From Brachycybe producta (Eukaryota; Arthropoda; Diplopoda; Playtdesmida; Andrognathidae), in NCBI GenBank assembly GCA_036925085.1, contig JAUPFP010000009.1:4264233-4328232 (forward strand): a stretch of DNA of 64,000 nt, given 5' to 3'. A program made the position numbers and the translations under genes. Below, in pieces: positions 22,708 through 32,555 of this stretch; position 1 is the stretch's first letter, and every line of letters begins with the position of its first letter. Below the pieces are notes generated by a model that worked only from the letters and a program-made list of their open reading frames with translations, was not told the origin of the DNA and ran no database searches.

Positions 22708-23808
22708 ATGAATTCAACTGTCTTTGCCGTTCTGATGTGTCTTGTGATTGTCGCAATGGTAAGATATATAATTTCACTTATAAATACAACAACAACAATC
22801 ACAACTTAAAAGCCAAGAAAACTATGCAAATTTACATTCAACCAGACCTGTCATAGAGGCTACAATCAAAGGATAAACCTGATTTAATTGCCAGATTGCA
22901 TACATGATTCACTACTACTACTACTAGCCTCTTAATTATTCCTAGGAAATATAACCTCTAAACATGTCTCTTAGCCTGGGTATAATTCATAATCCTTTTT
23001 GAAATATTTTTGAGTAGAAAACTTAAGTCACACCCTAATTTTTAAGACTTGTTAGAGGGTATATTTCTTAATTTTAGCACAAAAACTGAAGTATTGCTAG
23101 CTCTGCCATTAACTAAACTAATAAATTTAATAGAAAAAAAATATTAACATGACACTCGCATTTTACCTTTTTAATTAAAATTAAATTAAATTAAAACAAA
23201 TTTGCGAACTTAATATTAAATTCCTCTCCTACTCTTACAAATGTCAATAATTCCGAGTTCGTTCGCAAACTAATATAACTGGTTCGTTCGCCAGTATACC
23301 GCCAACTAATAACAAATGGTTCCAAACCAAGTAGAAACGGTTCGGTTCTACCCATTCCCACCTCTAGCTACTCTAAATATATATTTTCAATTTTTACTTT
23401 TACACAAATATTTTAAAAATTCACTTTGAAAAATTCTTTCAGGTATTCTGTACTGAAGAAGAAGAAGCACGCCGTGGCGGCTGCCAGGGAGGCAACTGTG
23501 GAGGAGGTGGCGGAGGATGCAAAGGAGGCAACTGTGGAGGAGGATGCAAAGGAGGCAATTGTGGTGGCGGTGGAGGAGGATGCAAAGGAGGCAATTGTGG
23601 TGGTGGTGGCTGCCAGGGAGGCAACTGTGGAGGTGGCGGCGGTGGTGGATGCCAAGGCAAGAACTACGGTGGCTATCCTGACGTCTCAAGTGGTTGCAGT
23701 AAATACTACCAGTGCAAGAATGGTCAAGCATATCCTAAATACTGTCCTCATTCTTACAAATATGATAAATACAAGCACAAATGTATGCAAAATGCTCAGT
23801 GTCAATAA
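22708..23808 (+). CDS. Secreted Gly/Cys-rich protein with a C-terminal chitin-binding (CBM14) domain
   Basis: Two coding exons, 22,708-22,758 and 23,443-23,808, joined in phase 0 (donor GTAAGA, acceptor TTCTTTCAG), give 138 residues. Residues 1-20 (MNSTVFAVLMCLVIVAMVFC) form a signal peptide and the intron falls after codon 17. An acidic-to-dibasic stretch (TEEEEARR, 21-28) follows and may be a short propiece. Residues 31-79 hold five C-x-G-G-N-C motifs (at 31, 43, 52, 64, 74) separated by 3-6 glycines, ending in a G7 run. Residues 87-137 form a CBM14/peritrophin-A domain with six cysteines (87, 102, 108, 118, 131, 137; spacing 14-5-9-12-5) and the aromatic S-K-Y-Y-Q-C core. The domain binds chitin, so an extracellular role in cuticle, shell matrix, gut lining or antimicrobial defence is plausible but inferred. 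TATA box and polyA signal suggest an intact compact gene. Start choice: the first ATG after the 5'UTR acceptor, directly followed by the hydrophobic core. Confidence 0.9.
22759..23442 (+). other. Intron 2 of the Gly/Cys-rich gene
   Basis: A 684 bp intron with consensus ends. Its 3' part (23,250-23,366) contains repeated GGTTCGTTCG/ACGGTTCGGTT words ending CCCACCTCTA, which resembles a worn hAT-type terminus. No exon is visible inside. Confidence 0.75.
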
Positions 23809-23965
23809 CTTTGAAATTTCTTTCATCTCTTTTTAATATTTATTTTACAAAGTCACAAATGTTTCCCCCCCCCCCCCCCCCGTAAATTTCTTATTTTTTA
23901 AATCCATTATTTTAATTTCTGTAATTTTTGACCGTGATGCATTAAAATATGTAAAATGTTCAAGA

Positions 23966-23971
23966 AATAAA
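23966..23971 (+). terminator. Polyadenylation signal AATAAA
   Basis: AATAAA lies 158 bp after the stop codon of the Gly/Cys-rich gene and is followed by a T-rich stretch. A C16 homopolymer at about 23,866-23,881 sits inside the 3'UTR. Confidence 0.75.
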
Positions 23972-24057
23972 ATTTTTCATCTGGTCTAAAACTTTTTTAT
24001 CGGTTTTGTCCTCTCAAATGACTCGCTTGCGTTAAGCTCTATAGGAAGTCTCTTAAG

Positions 24058-24270
24058 CCTGAGTTTCCTAAGTTATCGCGGTACCGTAATGTATCGGCTG
24101 TATTGATTGTAAATGACGTCACACAAAAAAAAACCGTTGTGATAAACGTATATTGGATGTGGTTTTCTCTGACCACATCCAATATACATTTATGAAAACT
24201 GTTTGTGACGTCACTTACCGTCATATTATGGCCGCTAATTTACGGTACCCACTATCATAGGAACTCAAGG
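24058..24270. mobile_element. Short palindromic element, ~210 bp
   Basis: Left GAGTTTCCTAAGTTATCGCG with GGTACCGTAA and right TTACGGTACCCACTATCATA with GGAACTCAAG are inverted. The centre is a perfect hairpin (TTGGATGTGG...CCACATCCAA), flanked on both sides by TGACGTCAC. It lies just beyond the polyA site. Confidence 0.75.
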
Positions 24271-24550
24271 TCCCCCTCCCCCCAAACCTGCGATTTTGAG
24301 AATTTATATATTTTTTTTTTTTCCCCCATGCAAAGGTTTTCAGGAAAAACATAAAATAAAATTCACAAGTGTTTTAGAAACAAGAATAGTCGGTGATAAT
24401 TGTTGGGAAAGTTTTCTTTCTTCAGAAAGACAGAAATTATCAGTTTGAAAAATTAGCTGTTTGTAATTTTTAATTTCATGTTTTGAGAAGAATTTTAGAA
24501 AAATGGGTGATTAGGATCCAAAGGGGGGGGGGACAGAATAAATTATGTGT

Positions 24551-24843
24551 TTAAGGCCTTGCTAGAGAGAGCTCAATGAAACACTCAGAAATGATACTTT
24601 TTGGAAGGTTTTTTTCTTCCAAAAACTGCAGTTTCAGAGTATGAAAAATTTCAGTAATGTTAAAAACATTATTTCAGAGACTATGAAAAAAAAAAATGCT
24701 CTGAAATACAATAGGGAATCTAGTCATTATGCTAATAGGCTGCAAATTATTTTCTGTGTTCCATTTTACGGAATTAATGTTTTTGGAATAATTTTTTTCT
24801 TCAGTGTTTTTCATTGAGAGCTCTAGCTCTAGCAAGGCCTTAA
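24551..24843. mobile_element. Short palindromic element with TTAAGGCC ends
   Basis: Left TTAAGGCCTTGCTAGAG and right CTCTAGCAAGGCCTTAA-type ends are inverted. The inner words CTCAATGAAACACT and AGTGTTTTTCATTGAG also pair. TTAA at both ends could be the target duplication or part of the repeat. Confidence 0.7.
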
Positions 24844-25155
24844 CATTATTTCAGAGTACTCTGAACTACAATAGCTAATCCAGGGAAATGCAACACTGCA
24901 ACGGTCAGGGTGACCATGTGCCAAACAACAGCATAGGGATTGTTTTAAACAATTACTTTTGTTTAGTTTTTTCAATATGCAAAATAGGCTCCAAATTATT
25001 TTCTGAGTTAAATTTTACATAATTTTGTTTTTGGAATTATTCCCCCCCCCCCGGGAGTGTTTTTATTGAGCTCCAGCAAAGCTCAAGTCAATATTTTCGA
25101 GTTATTCAGCTTTACAAACTTAAAAAAATACATTTATATATAACAGGTGGTCCTA

Positions 25156-25770
25156 ATACCTTAATTACACCTAAAAAGTTAAATGCATTTAAATATTAAA
25201 CATGTTCTGCAGAAGAGCCCTTGTTTATACCTAGTACACACTTGATAATGTGTTCTACAGAGCCCTGCGAAGGACAAACAAACAATATGTCGAATTCAAT
25301 TTATTCAGTTAATAATCTCAAAATATTGAGTTAATACTTAAATATAATATATAAACTATTGACAAAATATTGATTTAGTATTTCAATTTAAAATATTAAT
25401 AATAAAGTCAATATTTATTTGATTCATGTCCTTAACTGGATTCCGTATAATTCACCTAAACACATTTAATTTGAATTCATTTAACTCGATGTGTGTACAA
25501 GGTATTAAAAAACACTCACAATTCAATTTATTCCTTTAATAGATTTTTTATCTCTTCGAGTTAATATTTAAATATATTAAATTTTGTATATTTCAATATA
25601 ATACATTTAGTTTACATTGGTTATATTACTAGTAAATATTGATTTAGCATTTTAATTTGTTTAGATATTAAGTAAAAAAAAATTTAATCTTGTTCATGTC
25701 CTTAACTGGACTCTGTGTAATTTAACTAAACATATTTAACTTTTGATTGCATTTAGATCAGTTGTAGATA
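25156..25770 (+). mobile_element. Old family E copy split by a younger family E copy
   Basis: 25,156-25,221 matches the family E left end (TAATACCTTAATTACAC, AAATGCATTTAAATATTAAA) and 25,505 to about 25,770 matches its right part (CAATTCAATTTATTC, CTTAACTGGACTCTGTGTAA). They are separated by the copy at 25,228-25,504. Confidence 0.65.
25228..25504 (+). mobile_element. Family E element inserted in family E
   Basis: A near-complete copy (TACCTAGTACACACTTG to GTGTGTACAAGGTA) flanked by TA on both sides. Interior landmarks are intact (CTTAACTGGATTCCGTATAA), so it looks younger than its host. Confidence 0.82.
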
Positions 25771-25985
25771 AGCTGGACCAAACTCAACATGTATTTTTGT
25801 GTTATCCGTTTCTGTGTTCATTTCCGTAAATAGAACAAACGTGCTCCCCCCCCCCCCCCACTATTATTATTTATTATGATAGTGAATAAGCGAGGGGGGG
25901 GGGGTGCATGTTTCTTTTATTTTTCACCAGTTGAAATTTTCAAAAAGATCCCAATGGGCAGAAAGCCCAATGGAAACAAGGCCTT

Positions 25986-26288
25986 ATATCTTGTACACAT
26001 GAGTTAAATGAATTCAAATTAAATGTGTTTAGGTGAATTATACGGAATCAAGTTAAGGACATAAACCCAAATAAAAATTGACTTTAATATTAATATTTTA
26101 AATTGAAATACTAAATCAATATTTTGTCAATAATTTATATATTATATTTTAAGTATTAACTCAATATTTTGAGATTAATTAACTGAATAAATTGAATTCG
26201 ACATATATTGTTTGTTTGTCCTTCACACGGCTCTGTAGAACGCATTTATTATTTAAATGCGTTTAAATTATCAGGTGTGTACTAGGTA
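25986..26288 (-). mobile_element. Family E element, inverted copy
   Basis: Reverse-complement copy with TTGTACACATGAGTTAAATG at the left and AGGTGTGTACTAGGTA at the right. It faces 25,228-25,504 across ~480 bp, so a transcript across both could form a ~280 bp stem. Confidence 0.85.
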
Positions 26289-26419
26289 TTAGGTTATCTA
26301 TTTTTTTTTCCAAAACAATGCATAAGAAAAACTTTAAATTTGAATCATTTTCAAAAAAATACCCATAAAAAGTTTTTAATTTTAGAAATACCACAACGTC
26401 AAAATAAACGTCTTTACGT

Positions 26420-26759
26420 CAAGCATGTCAAACTCGTGGGCCACATGCGGCCCACAACGAATATCTTTGCGGCCCATCCCTTGTCAGATCTAGAATTACT
26501 GACATTCAATTTGGGTCAGTTTTGAAAGTAATGACTGCGAACAAGATTTCCCTCCGAAGTAGGAAAGATTGCAGCAGAGAAGAGATACCAAGTGTCGGGA
26601 AGAAAACATTAATTTTACCGTTGTCTTTGTTCTTTTTTTCTACTGTATTTTACGAAATAAACCTACGTTTCTAAAAAAATTGAAGTTTTTTTTTGCGGCC
26701 CACATAAACTTAGACTTTGTTTATTTGGCCCGTGTTACCCTTTGAGTTTGACATGCTTG
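26420..26759. mobile_element. hAT-type short element with exact 8 bp duplication
   Basis: Perfect 16 bp terminal inverted repeats (CAAGCATGTCAAACTC) at both ends, each followed inward by GGCCC/CGGCCC words. The 8 bp duplication CTTTACGT is present at 26,412-26,419 and 26,760-26,767. Non-coding, about 340 bp. The 8 bp duplication places it with the hAT superfamily. Confidence 0.88.
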
Positions 26760-26767
26760 CTTTACGT

Positions 26768-27326
26768 GATTTCAATTACATTTGCAAAATTTTTAAAATT
26801 GCTTTTTTTTTTCTACTCCCAACTATTTAATAAAGAAGAATTTCCTTGATAGAAAAATTTACGCCCTTAAGCTTCCTTAAGGTCTATTGATTTTCCACTC
26901 ATAGACATCATTATACAGTTGCAAAAGCACCACCAAAGGGCCAAATATCAAAATCAATTCCCCCTCCCACCCCCTCACCCACAAACCATTCAAATATGAA
27001 ATTATTCAAAGTTTATATTTTATAAACGCGGAAATAATTTCATAAAATATATTCCAAAATTGGAATTATATTTCAACACAAAAAATATTTTAGGGCCTGC
27101 TTCATACGGCTGCTTCACACTAAAGTGGCCGCTTTAAACAGACCATTCATTACATAGAGGCAGCAGGTCACACAAGAAACCACACCACCGGTTTTTTTTT
27201 TTGAGGGTTCGAGTTGTTTTTTTTTTCACTTTTTAAAGACGAAATTCCAATAGAAAAAACTTAGTAGTTTTGAACTCTCTGAGCAGGTTTCTAATGTAGA
27301 AAAATTTCTGTTCAAGAGTATTTAAG
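26768..27326. other. Unassigned spacer
   Basis: No gene recognised. Confidence 0.4.
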
Positions 27327-28056
27327 CTTAGACTATTACTCTACTGGACTGGCAACTCCCTATCTTCTACATGTTAAAGCGTTAAATGCATGTTCATAGG
27401 CAAAATAAATAAGGCAAAAGTGACGCCAGCTCCGCCTGGTGGCATTATTTTAAAAGAAAATCGTTAGCTAGATTGTTTTTTTTTTTGCAAAGGGGAAGAC
27501 ATTGGGGGTGAATCATGTACTGTATGGCAAGTTATTTTAGTTTTTTCACGTTTTACTGGATTTTCCAATTTTAATTCTATTCTAGGAATCCAGTAAAATG
27601 CGGATAAAAAAGTAAAATGAATTTCCATATGTGATATTCTGCTGTGAATTTGTGTAAATCTTAGTGAATCTCGTACATGATTTTTTTTTAATGTCGGCCC
27701 AGTTGTCATTTCGTCTCCTAAGCAAAAAATGGTTGGAAAACGTTGTTGTTACGGTGTTTGTGACTCGCATTTTCCTGATAATAGACCACAACCAAAACAG
27801 GTAACACTTTACAGACACTTTTTGACATAACACAGCTGTAGTTCTTCATCGGCCATACTTTTTATAATAATATATATAAAAAAATCCACCGTATATAACT
27901 ACAAAATGAACTCGTCCAAAGTTTGACTTTTGATATTCATGTTCATATACCATAGTCCCGCTAGAGGCGCCACTTCAAAAACGACGTCACGACGATTCAA
28001 AACTATCCAACAGAAAATTTCGGGAGTTGCCAGTCCAGTAGAGTAATAGTCTAAGG
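27327..28056 (+). mobile_element. Non-autonomous DNA transposon carrying a THAP exon
   Basis: Perfect 34 bp terminal inverted repeats: 27,327-27,360 (begins CTTAGACTATTACTCTACTG) and 28,022-28,055. TTTAAG is present at 27,321-27,326 on the left and 28,057-28,062 on the right and may be a target duplication, offset by one base on the right. Inside is an ATG exon with a THAP-type start (27,729-27,800) and a good donor, but the ~220 bp that follow to the right end hold no further exon. Best explained as an internal-deletion derivative of a P-element-like or other THAP transposon. Confidence 0.78.
27729..27800 (+). pseudogene. First exon of a THAP-domain transposase, remainder deleted
   Basis: ATG to donor CAG|GTAACA, 24 codons ending in phase 0. 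The peptide begins MVGKRCCYGVCDS and continues HFPDNRPQPKQ. The C-C-x3-C pattern right after a short basic start is the usual opening of a THAP C2CH zinc finger, a DNA-binding module of P-element transposases and derived host genes. The distal Cys/His pair and the AVPTF-type box, normally encoded downstream, are absent between here and the right terminal repeat. The frame is intact over its length. A host THAP gene is less likely because the exon sits midway between perfect transposon ends. Confidence 0.72.
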
Positions 28057-28371
28057 TTTAAGAATATATCTATGTTTTTGAACCCTGTTTTGAGGGTTTC
28101 CTTCTTAAGTTGTCTCAACTATGTTACTGACTGTTTTATTATAATTCCCCCATTTTGAATGTTTCTAAAAAAAAATTTATTTAATGTTAATAAGGCCTAA
28201 AATTAAAACAAAAACTTAGCACTGGAAGACTTTAACATAAGAACCTTCCTCAGAGGGTTCAAGTACCAAAGTTTCCTTTTTGAAGCTAAAATTCCAGAAG
28301 AAAAGGTAGCACTTGAACACTTTGAACAGGCTTCTAATGTAAGAAGAAAAAACCTGTTCAAGGTTATATAT

Positions 28372-28893
28372 AGGGTTCGGATTTTCATGCAATATCAAGC
28401 AAAATGTTTCTCAATCTGCGGCCCAAGAGTCAATTGTGAAGTAACAACTCGGCCGTTTAGATCAACCCAACAATTATGATTTTTTTTCAATGAAAAATAC
28501 TGGTTAGAGGCTAAAAATTTCTAGTAACCTAGATAGTAATCAGACATCTAGCTTCTAACCAACCTTGATTAGAAAAAGCATAATTGCAGTTCTACTGATG
28601 ATAATTACAGGCAATTAGAAATCGGGACGAACAGAAGTTGGCTCCGCCCTTTTTACGACAAACGCAACTTCTATTTGGTTGGTTATGTAGTCTGACGTCA
28701 CATGCTCCGCCCCTTTTCAACGTCGAACCACACAACAAACCAATTAGAAGTTGCCGGTCGTCATAAAAAGGGCGGAGCCAACTTCTGTTCATCCCGTTTT
28801 CTAATTACCGGTATGATAATTAGTTGATTATTTTCAACATTGGGCCCCACAGATTGAGAAACATTTGCTTGATTTAGCATGAAAATCCGAACC
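28372..28893. mobile_element. Family C hairpin element interrupted by family B
   Basis: Left end AGGGTTCGGATTTTCATGCA and right end GCATGAAAATCCGAACC are inverted. Inner landmarks are TTTCTCAATCTGCGGCCCAA and its complement, and GGTTAGAGGCT/AGCTTCTAACC. The right arm is broken at 28,608 by a family B element. Confidence 0.85.
28608..28812. mobile_element. Family B hairpin element, exact 10 bp duplication
   Basis: Ends CAGGCAATTAGAAATCGGGA and (inverted) TCCCGTTTTCTAATTACCGG. Inner arms GAAGTTGGCTCCGCCCTTTT and CGGCAACTTCTAATTGG pair with their complements. ATGATAATTA occurs at 28,598-28,607 and 28,813-28,822. Confidence 0.92.
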
Positions 28894-29995
28894 GACATAC
28901 TCCATGTTAGAACCCTGTTTACGAGGGTTAAAGTGTCAAGTATTCTTTATGAATTTTGGACTCAAAATTATGAATGGATTGAAAGAAAATACAAACAAAT
29001 TAAAATAAAACAATTTTAAACTTAACTCTCAAATCCTCCTACACACATAATTAAGCAATTTCCTTATAATCATTTAATTTAACTTCATTATTTCTCCCTC
29101 TTCCTCCTCCCCTCTCCAACTCTCTCTTTTCTATTAACAATCTCTTAATTAAAACTCCCCAACCCTCAATTCTTTCATAAGATCCTTCTCTTTCCTTGAA
29201 GGACCCACTTTTTCCCTCGTGTGTCCATTAGTTTTGGACTTCCCCATTCATTTCACTCAATTCATTCATTTATTTCTCAGAATGATCTTCTTCCTCAAGT
29301 ATTCATTGAGTCAGTCAGTCAGTCATCATAAGTAACATTCCACTTTGGATGATATGACATTCTTTTAATCATGACGTCATTAAATGAAACCCACTTTACA
29401 AAATTAAAAAAGGACCTCACAAAATTCTCAACATTGTATGGGGTTCCAATAAAAAAAAATTGGAAGTTATTTATTGAGGGGCCTTTTATTCATTTCTAAT
29501 TGTGGAATGTTACTTAGGGAACTGACAATTGGTACAAAAACTCTACTTGAAAAGAGTGATTTATCAGAATGACCCCACTATGAAACCGGAAATTCATTCA
29601 AAGTTTTGATGCCACTTCCGGCATACATGCCTGATTGGTTGTTTGTCAGAATGTTTCATAGAAATTCTCTCAGAAGTTGAACATGTGCAACTAAATGAGA
29701 GACAGAATCTCAATAATAGTCATTGAAAAGAGAAGTTTTATCAAGTTGCATGTCACATTGCAAGTTTTATGGCATCAAAAGTTGCTAGTGTGATGGGGAG
29801 CGTTACATTTAACTTTCAAGTCAAAAAAGTTGTATTCAAAATGGAAGTGTATTCAGAGTGGAACGCCATCTTTTCACCTTAAAATCAGCTGTCACATGCC
29901 TAAAACCAACATGGCCTCCTTACCTAACTTTTATACAAAAAGGGAACCTTGATATTTGTATGAAGCCCTGTAGAGAAATTTTGCAATAATTTTTT
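28894..29995. other. Unassigned spacer, ~1.1 kb
   Basis: Pyrimidine-rich at 29,090-29,230. No coding exon, element ends or array were recognised. Confidence 0.4.
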
Positions 29996-30455
29996 AATCT
30001 CGACTTTTTCCAGAATCTCTTTCGACATGTCGACTTTTTCCAGAATCTCGACATATCGACTTTATTCTCGACATGTAGACTCTAACCTCGACATGTAGAC
30101 TTTAATCTCGACATGTCGACTTTTTCTAGAATTTCTCTCGACATGTCGACTTTTTCCAAAATCTCTCGACATGTAGACTCTAACCTCGACATGTAGACTT
30201 TTTTCCAGAATCTCTCGACATGTCGACTTTTTCCAGAATCTCGACATATCGACTTTATTCTCGACATGTAGACTTTAATCTCGACATGTCGACTTTTTTT
30301 CCAGAATCTCTCTACATGTCGACTTTTTCCAGAATCTCTCGACATGTCGACTTTTAATCTCTTTTATTCGGCCATGTTAATTATGCCATGTTGCACGGAC
30401 TACGCATACTATAATAATTAAATTATTGTAGCAGCAAGTCGACATGTCGAGATTT
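29996..30455. repeat. TCGACATGTCGAC minisatellite
   Basis: Units TCTCGACATGTCGACTTTTT + CCAGAATC alternate with TCGACATGTAGACT variants. The palindromic core TCGACATGTCGA recurs at least nine times. Minus-strand frames (HVEIKVYMSR runs) are repeat artefacts. A detached copy lies at 30,438-30,452. Confidence 0.9.
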
Positions 30456-31144
30456 AAAAAAAAAAAAAGAATCTCGCATGTCCTTTACAAGGCTCCGTAT
30501 ATTTGCAATTTGAATGTTCCTATTTTCTCTCTGTCAGTCTCTGTTTGATATCTAAAAACCGTCAATTTTCTCCCCATATATATATTTTCATCATATAAGC
30601 TAAATAAAAACCTCTAAAAAGTTTAATACCCAAAACAAATCTCTGTAAACTTGTTATGTGTTTGCATACAAGTGTGGGGGGGGGGGGCACCGATTCTCTT
30701 TCTCTCTCTTCCACCCCCTCCACCCCCCACCCCCAAAAAATCATTTGCAATTATGACATATAAAATGGAACAAATTTCTCATTGAAATCATTTTTCCCAA
30801 AAAGTGATAAATTTTCATGGAAACATTTTATCCGTCTGTATACATAATATTATAACAATATAGAGGAAGCCCTATAGGCCTACATATACAACATTTTCAT
30901 AAATATCTCCTACTGTTATTATGTACTTGGTTGTTATGACATATATATATATATAAAAAAATTCTCATGTCCTCAACAAATTTATTGTGTACATGTTTAT
31001 GATTTCTGAGTCATTAATTACATTCTTGTCATATATTCCTTAAATGTAATTCTAGTCTACAAAGTGTTTCAAAAATAAAATGTCAGCAAAAGACTTTTTT
31101 GTGTGTGTGTGTGTTTCAGAAGCAATAATAAATTTACTAAGAAA
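30456..31144. other. Unassigned spacer
   Basis: A G12 tract lies near 30,676 and C-rich patches run to 30,733. No gene recognised. Confidence 0.4.
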
Positions 31145-31890
31145 TAAGGATGGGACAATCGAATCCCGCGAATCTTGAAAAAATATTCGAGATTCGAAAA
31201 CTCGAATCTTCGCGCTTTTTTTTTTTTCGTCTTTCGAATCTTTCGAATCCTAATCTGAAAAAAAAAACTGTTAAAAACTTTGGTTAAATTAGTTTCGAAT
31301 CCATTGACGTCCAATAAAAGCGTTCACTAACAAAAAAAACCGGCGATTATTGCAATTTCGGTGGTATCCGGGGATCACCAATATCATCACCTTGTGGCGA
31401 ACCTGATTGCCACACTGTGTTTTTTATTATTAATAATTTAATATTTAATGGAACATTAATTTCATTTATTTGTATTTTCTTAATGAATAATATAGGATTC
31501 TTGAATCTTGAAAAAAATATTCGAGATTCGAAAACTCGAATCTTTGCGCTTTTTTTTTTCGTCTTTCGAATCTTTCGAATCCTAATCTGAAAAAAAAAAC
31601 TGTTAAAAACTTTGGTTAAATTAGTTTTAACTCCACTGACGTCCAATAGAAACGTTCACTAACAAAAAAAAAACCGGCGACTGTTGCAATTTCGGTGTTG
31701 CCCGGATATATCATCACCTTGTGGCGACCCTAAGTGCCACACTGCGTTTTAATATTATTAATAATTTAATATTTATTATTATTTCATTTATTTGTATCTT
31801 CTTAATGAATAATATAGGATTCTTATATGAAGAGATTCGAGAACTTTTAGGATTCGGATTCGAGAAAATTTAGGATTCGTCCCACCTCTA
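31145..31890 (-). mobile_element. Family A (hAT-like) element, dimer
   Basis: One outer pair of ends (TAAGGATGGGAC at left, GTCCCACCTCTA at right) encloses two head-to-tail internal bodies. Landmarks TATTCGAGATTCGAAAACTC, CATTGACGTCCAATA and ATATCATCACCTTGTGGCGA each occur twice. Flanks CTAAGAAA and CTAAGAAG match at 7 of 8 positions, so the dimer inserted as a unit. Minus-strand frames inside are not conserved. Confidence 0.88.
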
Positions 31891-32154
31891 CTAAGAAGAA
31901 ATTAAAAGTGGATTTTATATATAAACTAGGAGCCTCATTATAGAAAAAAAGTCATAAAATTGTGACAGTGATATATGATATGATGTCACTGTTTGTGTGC
32001 TATTATTTTAGTGAATGTCATATTATTCTCTACAAGAGTCAACGACATTTGTATGACAATATTTGTCTTAATAATATTTTGTAAATTTGCTATTATGACT
32101 GTTACAAGGTTATGAGCTAGATATGATAATTTATTTATTGTTATAGGACAGTTG
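31891..32154. other. Unassigned spacer
   Basis: No feature recognised. Confidence 0.4.
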
Positions 32155-32555
32155 TTTTGTCACGGCCCAACCACGTTGAAAACACAACCCAACCACATTG
32201 AAACCACAGCCCAACCACATTGAAAACACAGCCCAAACACATTGAAACCACACTGAAAACACATCTCAACAACACTAAAACCACAGCCCAACCACACTGA
32301 AACCACACAGAAAACACATCCCAACGACATTGAAACCACACTGAAACCACAGCCCAGCCACACTGAAACCACAGCACGATCACATTGAAACCACAGCCCA
32401 ACTACACTGAATGAAAACACAGCCCAACAACATTGAAACCACAACCCAACCACACTGAAACCACAACACGATCACATTAAAACCACAGCCCAAACACATT
32501 GAAACCACACTGAAAACACAGCCCAACGACATTGAAACCACAGCTCAAAGTCGCC
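32155..32555. repeat. CATTGAAACCACAGCCCAAC minisatellite
   Basis: Degenerate 20-33 bp units of CCACA(C/T)TGAAACCACAGCCC. Cys/Val/Trp-rich minus-strand frames (VVGLWFQC) are by-products. Confidence 0.92.

Noticed and set aside
23387-23731. Minus-strand His/Pro/Ala-rich frames opposite the Gly/Cys-rich exon
   Set aside because: They are shadows of the GGN-rich coding repeat on the plus strand.
30000-30440. Regularly spaced TCGACATGTCGAC palindromes considered as a CRISPR-like array
   Set aside because: Spacers are not unique; they are near-identical TTTTTCCAGAATC repeats, so this is an ordinary minisatellite in a eukaryotic genome.
32141-32453. Cys/Trp/Val-rich minus-strand frames resembling a membrane protein
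   Set aside because: Entirely composed of the CCACACTGAAACCACAGCCC minisatellite.
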